From Oscillospiraceae bacterium (GTDB lineage: Bacteria; Bacillota; Clostridia; Oscillospirales; Oscillospiraceae), in assembly GCA_015068305.1 (NCBI GenBank), contig SVKV01000019.1, positions 1 through 38,155 of the forward strand: a stretch of DNA of 38,155 bases. Direction: 5' to 3'. This document shows positions 7,150 to 14,749 of this stretch, one piece after another. Below the pieces are notes generated by a model. That model saw only the letters and a list, made by a program, of their open reading frames with translations. It searched no databases and was not told the DNA's origin. Position 1 is the first letter of the stretch. Each line of letters starts with the position of its first letter. The translations under genes and the position numbers were made by a program.

Positions 7150-7179
7150 ATTATATCCCGAATTGCGCATATTTGTCAA
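7150..7179 (-). promoter_or_regulatory. Promoter of the metG T-box leader
   Basis: On the minus strand TTGACA (7179-7174), 18 bp, TATAAT (7155-7150). Confidence 0.85.
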
Positions 7180-7217
7180 CAATATTTTCTGTATTCCACA
7201 CCAAATCCCCTTGCCTT

Positions 7218-7319
7218 CAAATTACCGTTTATCGGGATGCCCCGATGGGCAATGCGAGCCTGTTTGGCCGGCAATTGACCAACGCCCCTGGCCTCTCCCG
7301 GTTCGATGGCTCTGGTGCT
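7218..7319 (-). repeat. 102-bp repeat unit (inverted copy)
   Basis: It begins with CAAATTACCGTTTATCG (7218-7234), and the next end sequence, CAAATTACAGTTTATCG, starts at 7320, exactly 102 bp on. The interior (GGGATGCCCCGATGGGCAAT... CTCTCCCGGTTCGATGGC) is the reverse complement of the two tandem units at 13620-13823. No coding capacity is conserved among the copies. It lies about 40 bp upstream of the metG promoter. Confidence 0.85.
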
Positions 7320-7521
7320 CAAATTACAGTTTATCGTTCCGTTGCTGTGGCGCGGGAGCGCCCTGCCTCCCTCTGACGAGGGAGGTGGCCCGCAGGGCCG
7401 GAGGGAGAGAAACATATTGCAAATCCTCATTTTTCTCTCCCCCAGTCAGCTTCGCTGACAGCCCCCTCGTCAGAGGGGGCCTTCATAGGTGCACTGCTAA
7501 CCTGAAAGATAAACTCCAATT
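7320..7521. repeat. Repeat with shared end sequence and 'CCTCTGACGAGGGAGG' interior
   Basis: Bounded by CAAATTACAGTTTATCG (7320-7336) and GATAAACTCCAATT (7508-7521). Inside, CCTCCCTCTGACGAGGGAGG near 7367-7386, GCCCGCAGGGC, GTCAGCTTCGCTGAC and CCCCCTCGTCAGAGGGGG near 7463-7480 form several hairpins. The 7367 and 7463 parts are related to each other as inverted modules. Only one full copy is seen in the window, though the hairpin at 34145-34166 uses a similar CCCCCTCGCAGAGGGGG sequence. Confidence 0.7.
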
Positions 7522-7540
7522 ATCCTTCCTTCCGAAACAA

Positions 7541-7566
7541 AAGTGCGATGCTTCCGCATCGCACTT
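7541..7566 (-). terminator. Terminator of the DUF3810-rsmG operon
   Basis: AAGTGCGATGC (7541-7551) and GCATCGCACTT (7556-7566) form a perfect 11-bp stem just past the rsmG stop. On the minus strand it is followed by TTGTTT-type sequence. Confidence 0.8.
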
Positions 7567-7570
7567 GTTT

Positions 7571-8275
7571 TTACAGGGGATTCTGTTTGATTTTGGCAAA
7601 GCGCCGGGGGTACTTGGCAGGGGTGGGGCTGACCTTACGCAGGACGATCACCGCATGGGCCGTTCCGTCCACAGGGAACTCCCGCACTTCCTCAAGTTTC
7701 AGTCCCAGCTTGGAGATGGCGCTCTTTGCTTCCTCCAGCTCTTCCTTGGCAGCGGCGCCCTTCATAGCCAGCACCGCGCCGCCCACTTTCACATAGGGTG
7801 CCGTCAGCTCCAGCAGGATATTCAGCCGTGCTACTGCACGGGAAGTGGCATAATCGTAGCTTTCCCGGCGGGTGGCCACCGCTTCCTCGGCCCGGGCGGT
7901 GATGCATGCGGCATTCTTTACGCCCAGCTCCGGGAGCACCGTCTCCAGCCAGTTCATCCGCTTGGCCAGGCTGTCCAGCAAGGTCACCTTTGCACCGGGA
8001 CAGGCGATGGCCAGGGGCACGCCGGGGAATCCGGCACCGCAGCCCACATCGATGATGGACTTGCCTTCCAGATCTGCACAGGCCAGCACCGTAAGGCTGT
8101 CCAGCAGGTGAAGCTTTGCCACCGGAGCATCCTCGGTGATGCCTGTCAGATTCATCACTTCATTCTGCCTGACCATGGCCCTGCCGAAATCGCAGAGCCT
8201 GCCGCAGATTTCGTCGCTGAGGTCAAGGGCCAGCTGAGGCAGGCCCTCTTTCAGCGTTTTCAGCATCAGATCCAT
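7571..8275 (-). CDS. rsmG: 16S rRNA (guanine527-N7)-methyltransferase RsmG
   Basis: A 234-residue SAM-dependent methyltransferase that modifies G527 of 16S rRNA. Family motifs: 'NEVMNLTGI' near residue 40, 'LHLLDSLTVLAC', the SAM-binding 'IIDVGCGAGFPGVPLAIACP' near 75-95, 'LLDSLAKRMNWLE', and 'SRAVARLNILLE' after that. The normal length is about 240. The start overlaps the stop of the upstream gene (TAATG), so translation is probably coupled. In many Firmicutes rsmG sits near mnmG/parA; here its partner is a membrane protein of unknown role. Confidence 0.95.
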   Translation of the reverse strand: MDLMLKTLKEGLPQLALDLSDEICGRLCDFGRAMVRQNEVMNLTGITEDAPVAKLHLLDSLTVLACADLEGKSIIDVGCGAGFPGVPLAIACPGAKVTLLDSLAKRMNWLETVLPELGVKNAACITARAEEAVATRRESYDYATSRAVARLNILLELTAPYVKVGGAVLAMKGAAAKEELEEAKSAISKLGLKLEEVREFPVDGTAHAVIVLRKVSPTPAKYPRRFAKIKQNPL

Positions 8276-9489
8276 TAACCCACGCCTCCCGGATTGTCCT
8301 CCACAGGCTCCGTTTCCTGCTCCTTGGCATTGGTAATGCCGCTCAGGTCCACCTGGTTTTCGTCGTAGGGGTCAAAGACCTTCTCGTCCTCGGTGATGGT
8401 GGGCAGCACGACGGTCTGATAGTGCCAGTTCACCAGCAGGTCGCAGACCTCGCCGTAGGAGGCAATGCCGGCTTCATCGCCGCTGACCTTCAGATAGGTA
8501 TCATTGACGGTATCGGCAAGCTCCGTTGCCTTCTCATCCCGCTTGGTGCTGAAGAAAGCCGTATAGTTCTGCATATCCCGCTGAAGCTCCGGGCAGGCAT
8601 CGGCAGCGATCCGGGCTGCCGCACCGGCCGACGCCACGGTATTGGCATTAACCAGCGCATTGTAGCAGTAGCGGTAGGCCATAAAATAGGCAGAATAGCG
8701 GAACTGGATATCCTCATTGGCCATGGATGCCAGGAAACCTGCGAAATTGGCATCCCGCTCGCTGGCGATGCTCATCCGGTGGGCCATTTCGTGGCACATG
8801 GTAAAGGGCAGTGTCACATCGGGGATCTGGGGATTGACGGCAGCCTCGCCGGTCAGACCCATGGTCACACCGGTGATGCCCATGGAAGAATAGAGATCGG
8901 CCCAGCCCAGCTTCTTCACCGGCAGGGTATTGCCTGCAAAGACCGGGTAGGAGTAATCGTAAACCAGTGTGTGGAAGCCGTCCTCGGCCTGCCGGGCAAG
9001 CTCATCAAAATCTGCAAAATCCACATTGCCGGAAGCATCCCTCGGCACCTGTACCGCCAGCAGATTGGCCATATCCCGGTAGTAGGTGGCTGCAGAGGCC
9101 AGCTCCTCCACCTCATAGTGGCGCTTTTCCAGCCGGATGTCGTCGGCCAGGTCGCCGGCATAATAGTTGAGGCCGAAAACCAGGGTATGCAGCAGATAAA
9201 CCAGGCTGCACAGGGCCAGCACCCAGCCTGCCCAGCGCACCGGATTCCAGCGCATGATGATCATCAGCACCACCGTGGCAATGAGCACCACCGCAGCCGC
9301 CACAACGACCACCTGCCACAGGCAGAAATCCAAAGGTGCTGTCCAGACAGCCAGATAGTCCATGACCGTCCGGGTCACGTAAGGGTACACCATGTCCACC
9401 AAGGTGGTGAACTGGGCACCGAACTGCAGCAGCACCCAGCTGACGGCCGCCAGAATCGCCGCGGTAATAAAACCGGTCCAGTATTTCAA
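8275..9489 (-). CDS. DUF3810-like membrane protein with HExxH zinc-peptidase motif
   Basis: About 404 residues. Three hydrophobic segments fill the first 125 residues, followed by a soluble domain with 'CHEMAHRM' (HExxH) and, 8 residues on, 'SERDANFAGF', which supplies a possible third zinc ligand (E). This matches the DUF3810 family, thought to be membrane zinc metallopeptidases without known substrates. Start choice: a perfect AAGGAGG (9505-9499) stands 9 nt before an in-frame TTG at 9489; the ATG at 9516 lies upstream of that SD and has none of its own, so I prefer TTG. The polar, acidic tail ends in the rsmG start. Confidence 0.75.
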   Translation of the reverse strand: MKYWTGFITAAILAAVSWVLLQFGAQFTTLVDMVYPYVTRTVMDYLAVWTAPLDFCLWQVVVVAAAVVLIATVVLMIIMRWNPVRWAGWVLALCSLVYLLHTLVFGLNYYAGDLADDIRLEKRHYEVEELASAATYYRDMANLLAVQVPRDASGNVDFADFDELARQAEDGFHTLVYDYSYPVFAGNTLPVKKLGWADLYSSMGITGVTMGLTGEAAVNPQIPDVTLPFTMCHEMAHRMSIASERDANFAGFLASMANEDIQFRYSAYFMAYRYCYNALVNANTVASAGAAARIAADACPELQRDMQNYTAFFSTKRDEKATELADTVNDTYLKVSGDEAGIASYGEVCDLLVNWHYQTVVLPTITEDEKVFDPYDENQVDLSGITNAKEQETEPVEDNPGGVG

Positions 9490-9536
9490 AGGAAATCTCC
9501 TCCTTAGAATGTTCATAAAAGGTTATAGCTTGTAAT

Positions 9537-9565
9537 AGTATAACACAATTTCCGGCGCTTGTCTG
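9537..9565 (-). promoter_or_regulatory. Promoter of the DUF3810-rsmG operon
   Basis: On the minus strand an extended -10 TGTTATACT (TATACT 9542-9537) lies 17 bp after CAGACA (9565-9560), a weak -35. Confidence 0.5.
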
Positions 9566-9718
9566 CCCCCAATTTTTTAATTTTTCTTGAAGCTCCGGTT
9601 TACCCGGCTTTGCAAAATTTATCCATAAACTGTTCACAGATAATTCCCAAAACCGGGTAATTTTGTGGTATATTATCAGCAATCAATCCATCGGTATTCT
9701 GGAAATGGAGGTCCAGTT

Positions 9719-11374
9719 ATGAAACGCATCCTCTCCCTGCTTCTTGCAGCCCTGCTTCTGACCGGCTGCGCCGCTCCCGCTGTTCCGTCCCTCACTGAAA
9801 CGGCCCCCACCCGGGAATCCGCCGCCCCGGCGGCGATTCCGGAAACAGCCGAAATTCCCTATGAATCCCGGTTTGACAGCGAAACGGTGATCCGCCTGGT
9901 TGACAGCGGCATGGATGTCACCGGTCCCAACAGCCTCACCGTCTTCGGCTCCCACGATATTGTCTATTATGAGGATAGGGACACCTATGATAGCGGCAAC
10001 CCTTACGGCGAAGGTGAGGACCGGGACAAGCACACCGCCGAAGAGGCGGAACGGCACTATGTGGTGAACATCACCGCGCCCGGTGCCTACCGGGTCACCG
10101 GCCGGCTGCCCTACGGCCAGATCCGCATCGACCTGGGTGAAAAGGCTGACGGGGATGAAAATGCGGTTGTGGAGCTGATCCTGGACAACGCAGACATCGG
10201 CTGCACCGTAGCCCCGGCGATCCTCTTCCAAAATGTCTACGAATGTGACGGTGACCGGAAGGCGGACAATGCCACTGCGGATGTGGATACCTCCGCTGCC
10301 GGCGCCAATCTGATACTGCAGGGCGAAAACACCGTCACCGGCTCCTATGTGGCCAAGATCTTCAAGGATAAAGAAGGGGAAAAGAAGCTCTGGAAGCAGG
10401 ACGGTGCCATCTATTCCTATATGTCCATGAATGTCTTCGGCCCCGGCAAGCTGACCCTCAATGCTGACAACGAGGGCATGGATACGGAGCTGCACTTAAC
10501 CGTCAACGGCGGCGATATCACCATTCTCTCCGGCAACGACGGCATCAATACCAATGAAGACGGAGTTTCCGTCACCACCGTCAACGCAGGGCGGCTTCAC
10601 ATCGTGGCAGGCCTGGGCGAAGAGGGTGACGGCATCGACTCCAACGGCTATCTGGTCATCAACGGCGGCACCGTCATCTCCGCCGCCAAGCCCCAGTCCG
10701 ATTCGGGACTGGACTCCGACCTGGGTTCTTACATCCACGGCGGCACTGTGGTGGCCCTGGGCGCAGCCATGGACTGGGCAGAAAGCGACTCCGGCCAGGT
10801 GACCGTGAACCTTCAGTTCAATGACCGTCAGAACGGTGCGCTCCAAATCACAGCAGAATCCGGCGGAGAGGTTTTCACCTTCGATCCTGCCTCCGATCCG
10901 GTTCTGAAGGATTATTCCCGGGGCTTCCAGGGTGTTGTGGTTTCCTGTCCGGCATTCCGGGTGGGAGACAGCTATGAGGTTTCCGTCGCCGGTGCGAAAA
11001 TGATGTATACCGGCACTGACGTGATGGGCCACGGTCCCGGCGGCATGGGCCCCAATCCTCCCGGCAGCTTCGGCCCCAGCAGGCCCGAGGGCGAAATGCC
11101 CACCTGGCCTGAGGGCGAGATGCCCACCTGGCCTGAGGGCGAAATGCCCACCATGCCGGAAGGCGGGATGCCCCCGGAGGGCTTCGGTGACCGGGAGCCT
11201 CCCCAGGGCTTTGATGGACAGATGCCCACCCGCCCCGCCGGAGAAATGCCCGAAGGCGGCTTCGGCCATGGCGGCAGAGGTCCCGGCAGCAAAATCCCGG
11301 AGGGGGAAGGAAATACCCTCTTCTATATGCAGGATAAGGTCAATTTCTTCTCCGGCATCACGGCAGCAGAATAA
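9719..11374 (+). CDS. Carbohydrate-binding-domain lipoprotein (DUF4353/Cthe_2159-like)
   Basis: A 551-residue secreted lipoprotein: signal peptide with lipobox 'LLTGC' (Cys18), a Pro/Thr/Ala linker, then a domain of repeated strands such as 'NADNEGMDTELHLTVNGGDITILSGNDGINTNED', 'GDGIDSNGYLVINGGTV' and 'DSGLDSDLG'. These repeats are typical of the parallel beta-helix family around Cthe_2159, a cellulosic/pectic polysaccharide-binding protein. The C-terminal ~110 residues are a low-complexity Pro/Gly/Glu/Met tail with three near-identical copies of 'PEGEMPTW' (24-bp DNA repeat, about 11086-11160). The ATG at 9719 follows GGAGG; TGGTATATT near 9667 may be an extended -10. Role is inferred as surface glycan binding. 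Confidence 0.82.
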   Translation: MKRILSLLLAALLLTGCAAPAVPSLTETAPTRESAAPAAIPETAEIPYESRFDSETVIRLVDSGMDVTGPNSLTVFGSHDIVYYEDRDTYDSGNPYGEGEDRDKHTAEEAERHYVVNITAPGAYRVTGRLPYGQIRIDLGEKADGDENAVVELILDNADIGCTVAPAILFQNVYECDGDRKADNATADVDTSAAGANLILQGENTVTGSYVAKIFKDKEGEKKLWKQDGAIYSYMSMNVFGPGKLTLNADNEGMDTELHLTVNGGDITILSGNDGINTNEDGVSVTTVNAGRLHIVAGLGEEGDGIDSNGYLVINGGTVISAAKPQSDSGLDSDLGSYIHGGTVVALGAAMDWAESDSGQVTVNLQFNDRQNGALQITAESGGEVFTFDPASDPVLKDYSRGFQGVVVSCPAFRVGDSYEVSVAGAKMMYTGTDVMGHGPGGMGPNPPGSFGPSRPEGEMPTWPEGEMPTWPEGEMPTMPEGGMPPEGFGDREPPQGFDGQMPTRPAGEMPEGGFGHGGRGPGSKIPEGEGNTLFYMQDKVNFFSGITAAE

Positions 11375-11384
11375 CAAAAAATGA

Positions 11385-11418
11385 ACATCCCGGTGGAGTA
11401 TCCACCGGGATGTGTTGT
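11385..11418. terminator. Bidirectional terminator between the carbohydrate-binding gene and the SLH gene
   Basis: ACATCCCGGTGGA (11385-11397) pairs with TCCACCGGGATGT (11401-11413); T-rich GTTGTTTTA follows on plus and ATTTTTTG on minus. Confidence 0.88.
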
Positions 11419-11419
11419 T

Positions 11420-12619
11420 TTACTGGGCTGCCCGGATGGCCCGCAGGCCGGGAGCCTCCCCTTTCATGCTGTGGATCCGGTACATGATGTTTGCCGCTTC
11501 GCCCCGGGTGAGGGTGCTGCCGGCATCCAGTTCAATGCCATGGCTTTCCAGGGCACCCACTGCCTCCCGGGCCCAGACCGGCACCGCTTCATCCCGGCTG
11601 ACCGCATCAACCGTCAGATCCAGGGCATTCTGGAGCATCACCGCAGCCTCCGCCCCGGTGATGGGTTCCTCCGCCCCAAAGACATCCCTCCGGGGCCAGC
11701 CCACCGTTAATCCTGCCCGCATGGCAGCTGCCAGATAGGGTTTCAGCCAGTCGGCGCATTCATCGGAGAATCCGGTGCTCACCGCATCTTCTTCCACAGG
11801 AATTTCCAGCGCGCCCACCAGCATGGTCAGAAAATCCCCCCGGCTCACCTGCTTTTCGGGACGGAAACAGCCGTTTCCGTTGAAGCTCTCCCCCACAAAA
11901 ATGCCGGTATTCTTCATCCATTCTGCCGCAAACCGGCAGTTTTTGCCCACCGTGTCCGTATATTGCTTGGCATCGCTGGGCTTGATGACCTGGATGGTCA
12001 CCGTTGCCTCCCGGGATACATTCCCCGCAGGGTCCGTGGCCGTATAGGCAAAGGAATCGATACCCACCTTATTTCTTCTGGGGGTGTAGATAAAGCTTCC
12101 GTCCTCCCGGATCACCACATCGCCCCGTTTGGGTGCCCGGGTGACGGTGTAGGTCATGGTTTGACCCTCCGGGTCCCTGACCTTCAGCATGGCCTCATTG
12201 GGCAGATTCCGGTAGGTCTCCATGGCGGAATCCTCCGCAACAGGTGCCTCATCGGTTTTCCCGATGACTTCCAATGCCATGGTGGTCACCGCCTCCACCC
12301 GGTTTTCATAGATGGGAAGATAGCTCACCGCCGCCTGCCGGTCCTCCTGGGACCGCAATGGCAGAAAGCGCATCTGCTCCAGCTGGTCCGCGGTGAGAAT
12401 ATCCCCGGGACGGATCACCCGGGTCCCCAGCATCACGGTGCCGGCCTCCGGCTCCGGAAGCTCCGTGATGCAGATTCCTGCCAGAGGTTCTTGGGAAAAA
12501 TCCTCTGCCGTAAAGCAGTAGACCGCATCACTGTCCACCTGCACCGCCATTGCCGGCACCGCCAGAGAAGCCAGACACAGCCCCAGGGCCAGCAAGCCCG
12601 ATAAATTTCTGCGATTCAT
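11420..12619 (-). CDS. Secreted protein with Ig-/cadherin-like and S-layer homology domains
   Basis: A 399-residue exported protein: signal peptide 1-25 ('LLALGLCLASLAVPAMA'), an N-terminal region of unknown fold, a cadherin-like/Big domain near 150-235 ('LKVRDPEGQTMTYTVT', 'DSFAYTATDPAGN'), then about three SLH-type repeats (260-390; 'VSRGDFLTMLVGALEI', 'PITGAEAAVMLQNALDL', 'LTRGEAANIMYRIHSM'). SLH repeats anchor proteins to pyruvylated secondary wall polymers. ATG 12619 follows AGGAGG at 6-7 nt; the longer open frame upstream runs backwards through the next gene and is not used. It stands alone, divergent from the C26 hydrolase gene. Confidence 0.85.
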   Translation of the reverse strand: MNRRNLSGLLALGLCLASLAVPAMAVQVDSDAVYCFTAEDFSQEPLAGICITELPEPEAGTVMLGTRVIRPGDILTADQLEQMRFLPLRSQEDRQAAVSYLPIYENRVEAVTTMALEVIGKTDEAPVAEDSAMETYRNLPNEAMLKVRDPEGQTMTYTVTRAPKRGDVVIREDGSFIYTPRRNKVGIDSFAYTATDPAGNVSREATVTIQVIKPSDAKQYTDTVGKNCRFAAEWMKNTGIFVGESFNGNGCFRPEKQVSRGDFLTMLVGALEIPVEEDAVSTGFSDECADWLKPYLAAAMRAGLTVGWPRRDVFGAEEPITGAEAAVMLQNALDLTVDAVSRDEAVPVWAREAVGALESHGIELDAGSTLTRGEAANIMYRIHSMKGEAPGLRAIRAAQ

Positions 12620-12686
12620 AACATACCTCCTGTATTGCATGCTTCGCAGGTATTGTTTGCCAGCACTGGGGAAATTATTCAGAAAA

Positions 12687-12715
12687 TTGATTTTCTCCCG
12701 CAGCTGTGATACCAT
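12687..12715 (+). promoter_or_regulatory. Promoter of the C26 hydrolase gene
   Basis: TTGATT (12687-12692), 17 bp, TACCAT (12710-12715), followed by AAGGAG before ATG 12743. Confidence 0.6.
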
Positions 12716-12742
12716 AGGGAAAACACACAAGGAGAAATCATT

Positions 12743-13444
12743 ATGAAAAAGCCCATTATCGGCGTTACCCCCTCCGTGGACGAAGAGAAGAACAGATGTC
12801 TGGTCCAGCCCGGGTATCTGGAAAGCATCGACCGGGCCGGAGGCCTTCCGCTGATGCTGCCTCTGACAGACCGGGAGGAAGATATCGCCCGCTTTACAGA
12901 GCTCTGCGACGGATTTTTGTTCGTAGGCGGCCCGGACATTGAGCCCTGGCGCTACGACCAGGAACTGCTTCCGGAGTGCGGCCCTCAGAACGTGCAGCGG
13001 GATGCCATGGAATGGAAGCTGATGGAGGCCGCCCTGGCCGCGGACAAGCCCGTCCTGGGTGTCTGCCGGGGTATCCAGGTGCTCAATACCGTGCTGGGAG
13101 GAACCCTCTACCAGGACATCCCCAGCCAGTATGAAACAACCCTTTCCCATCAGATGCCGGAGCCTCCCTATAACCGGACCGCTCACCCCTTCCGGGTGGT
13201 GGAGGGCACCCCCCTGGCAGGCCTTTCCCCGGCGGAGGGCGTTAACAGCCGCCACCACCAGGCAATTCTGGACCTGGCCTCGGGGCTGGAAGTGATGGCC
13301 TATGCCGCCGACGGCATCATCGAAGCTGTCTGGATGCCGGAAAAGCGGTTCGTCTGGGCGGTCCAGTGGCACCCGGAAGCATACTGGGAGGAAGAGGGTT
13401 TACATATCGAGCTGTTCCAAAAGCTGGTGGAAGCAGCAAGATAA
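12743..13444 (+). CDS. Gamma-glutamyl-gamma-aminobutyrate hydrolase family protein (peptidase C26)
   Basis: A 233-residue class I glutamine amidotransferase-like hydrolase. The nucleophile elbow 'VLGVCRGIQVLN' (Cys near residue 112) and the catalytic His-x-Glu in 'WAVQWHPE' near the end are intact, as is the oxyanion region 'FLFVGGPDIEP'. PuuD, the best known member, releases GABA from gamma-Glu-GABA in putrescine breakdown; other C26 members act on different gamma-glutamyl amides. No other puu genes are nearby, so the substrate is open. Normal length. The stop at 13442-13444 coincides with the left end of a repeat element, so the element inserted exactly at the gene end. Confidence 0.9.
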   Translation: MKKPIIGVTPSVDEEKNRCLVQPGYLESIDRAGGLPLMLPLTDREEDIARFTELCDGFLFVGGPDIEPWRYDQELLPECGPQNVQRDAMEWKLMEAALAADKPVLGVCRGIQVLNTVLGGTLYQDIPSQYETTLSHQMPEPPYNRTAHPFRVVEGTPLAGLSPAEGVNSRHHQAILDLASGLEVMAYAADGIIEAVWMPEKRFVWAVQWHPEAYWEEEGLHIELFQKLVEAAR

Positions 13445-13619
13445 ATTGGAATTTGTCGGGCAGTTTACACTGCCCAATGCAAAATGTAAAATGCAAAATG
13501 CAGAATTATGGTGTCGGCTTCGCCGACTATTCTAATCATTTCCGAAGGAAATACCACAAATTTGCATTCTGCATTCTGAATTCTGCATTTCGCGCACCAG
13601 CGCGACAAACTGTAATTTG
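13442..13619 (+). repeat. Heptad-rich palindromic element with core hairpins and terminal inverted repeats
   Basis: Ends are TAAATTGGAATTTGTCG (13442-13458) and CGACAAACTGTAATTTG (13603-13619), inverted to each other. Inside, AATGCAAAATGCAGAAT-type heptads (about 13476-13508) face their complements (about 13559-13590). The core carries two hairpins, GTCGGC-TTC-GCCGAC (13513-13527) and ATTTCC-GAA-GGAAAT (13538-13552). A GGGCAGT-TTAC-ACTGCCC hairpin is at 13458-13475. A related element lies at 26785-26902 and a core-less one at 32679-32763. Confidence 0.85.
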
Positions 13620-13823
13620 AACTCCAGAGCTATCGAACCGGGAGAGGCCACGGGTGTTGGTCAATTGTCGGCCTGCCAGGCTCGCATTGCCCATCGGGGC
13701 ATCCCGATAAACTGTAATTTGAACTCCAGAGCCATCGAACCGGGAGAGGCCGGAGGTGTTGGTCAATTGCCGGCCTGCCAGGCTCGCATTGCCCATCGGG
13801 GCATCCCGATAAACGGTAATTTG
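13620..13823 (+). repeat. Two tandem 102-bp repeat units
   Basis: Units 13620-13721 and 13722-13823 differ at only a few positions. Each ends in CGATAAAC(T/G)GTAATTTG (13705-13721, 13807-13823), and the same end closes the preceding element at 13603-13619, so three end sequences are spaced exactly 102 bp apart. An inverted single unit lies at 7218-7319. The array stops 10 bp before the first ATG of the next gene and thus forms its whole visible upstream region. Confidence 0.9.
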
Positions 13824-13832
13824 AAAGGCGGT

Positions 13833-14597
13833 ATGGAAATGAAACGGATTTGGATCGCGCTTTTGCTGTGTCTGGCGATGGCCGGGTGCGCCAAAACAGA
13901 ACCCCTGCAAACGGAGCCGCCGGCAGCAGAGCCTGCGGTGACGGAAGCAATACCGGTCACAGATCCGCCTGCACAAATCCCCACGGAGGAACCCACCCAG
14001 CCGCCGGTAACGGCGCCCACAGAGCCGGCGGTGCTGCCGGAGCCGGAGGACGGGGAGCTTGTGCAGGTGACGGCCTATCTGCCCTCCGTCCGGGAGGACC
14101 TGGCCTATGCCTCGGAGCATAATTTCACCGGCCGGAAGATTTATGATTTTTATAACGCCTACCTTCGCTACGGTACCGTAAAAAAGCTCGCCGCCGCAGC
14201 CGCGGAGCTGGAGCAGCTGGGCTTTGGCATTCTGATTTGGGATGGCTTCCGGCCTGTGTTTGCCCAGGCGGCCCTGTGGGAAATCTGCCCGGACCCGGCC
14301 TATGTGTCCCATCCGGTCACCGGAAACCGGGCCCACTGCCGGGGCAATGCGGTGGATCTGACCCTGGTCGACCTGGAAACCGGCGAAATGCTCCCCATGC
14401 CCACGGGCTTTGACGATTTTTCTCCCCTTGCGGACCGGGACTACTCTGACTGCGATACCGCGGCTGCCGAAAATGCCCGGCTTCTGGAGGATGTGATGAA
14501 GAAGCACGGCTTCACGCCCTACAAGGCTGAATGGTGGCATTTTACCGACACCGACAGCTACCCTGTGGAAGAAAGCTTTGAGCCCCCGGTGGGCTAG
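13833..14597 (+). CDS. VanX-like D-Ala-D-Ala dipeptidase (M15D) lipoprotein
   Basis: About 254 residues. Lipoprotein signal with lipobox 'LAMAGC', a Pro/Thr/Glu-rich linker to about residue 75, then a peptidase M15D domain. 'GFGILIWDGFRP', 'HCRGNAVDLTLVD' (zinc ligands His and Asp in the SxHxxGxAxD position) and 'KAEWWHFTD' (catalytic Glu, third zinc ligand His) are all present. VanX proteins cleave the D-Ala-D-Ala dipeptide in the cytosol; an exported lipidated form more likely trims cell-wall-derived D-peptides. No vanHA genes are near, so glycopeptide resistance is not implied. ATG 13833 or 13839 could start it; AAAGG at 13824-13828 fits 13839 slightly better. The upstream region is entirely repeat. 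Confidence 0.85.
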   Translation: MEMKRIWIALLLCLAMAGCAKTEPLQTEPPAAEPAVTEAIPVTDPPAQIPTEEPTQPPVTAPTEPAVLPEPEDGELVQVTAYLPSVREDLAYASEHNFTGRKIYDFYNAYLRYGTVKKLAAAAAELEQLGFGILIWDGFRPVFAQAALWEICPDPAYVSHPVTGNRAHCRGNAVDLTLVDLETGEMLPMPTGFDDFSPLADRDYSDCDTAAAENARLLEDVMKKHGFTPYKAEWWHFTDTDSYPVEESFEPPVG

Positions 14598-14672
14598 GAA
14601 TCCCGGCTGTCGCTGCATGGAAACAGGGATTTGTGCACAAAATACGATATGCAAATGTGTCAGCCCCACCAT

Positions 14673-14701
14673 TTGACACAGCGCAGAAAATCTGCTAACA
14701 T
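14673..14701 (+). promoter_or_regulatory. Promoter of the rubrerythrin gene
   Basis: Perfect TTGACA (14673-14678), 17 bp, TAACAT (14696-14701). Confidence 0.8.
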
Positions 14702-14749
14702 GATACCAGACGGAAAAATTTTCCGCAGTATATTGAGGAGGTATATGAA

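Noticed and set aside
11420..13372. 650-residue minus-strand frame covering both the SLH gene and the C26 gene
   Set aside because: The upstream part is antisense to the intact C26 hydrolase. SD and signal peptide place the true start at 12619.
13476..13594. Regular ATGCAAA/ATGCAGA heptads as a CRISPR array
   Set aside because: Units are 7-8 bp without unique spacers and are mirrored by their complement, so they form a palindrome, not a repeat-spacer array. No cas genes are present.
13833..14597. Vancomycin resistance role for the VanX-like protein
   Set aside because: It is an exported lipoprotein with no vanH, vanA/B or VanRS nearby; the sequence supports only a D,D-dipeptidase-type activity.
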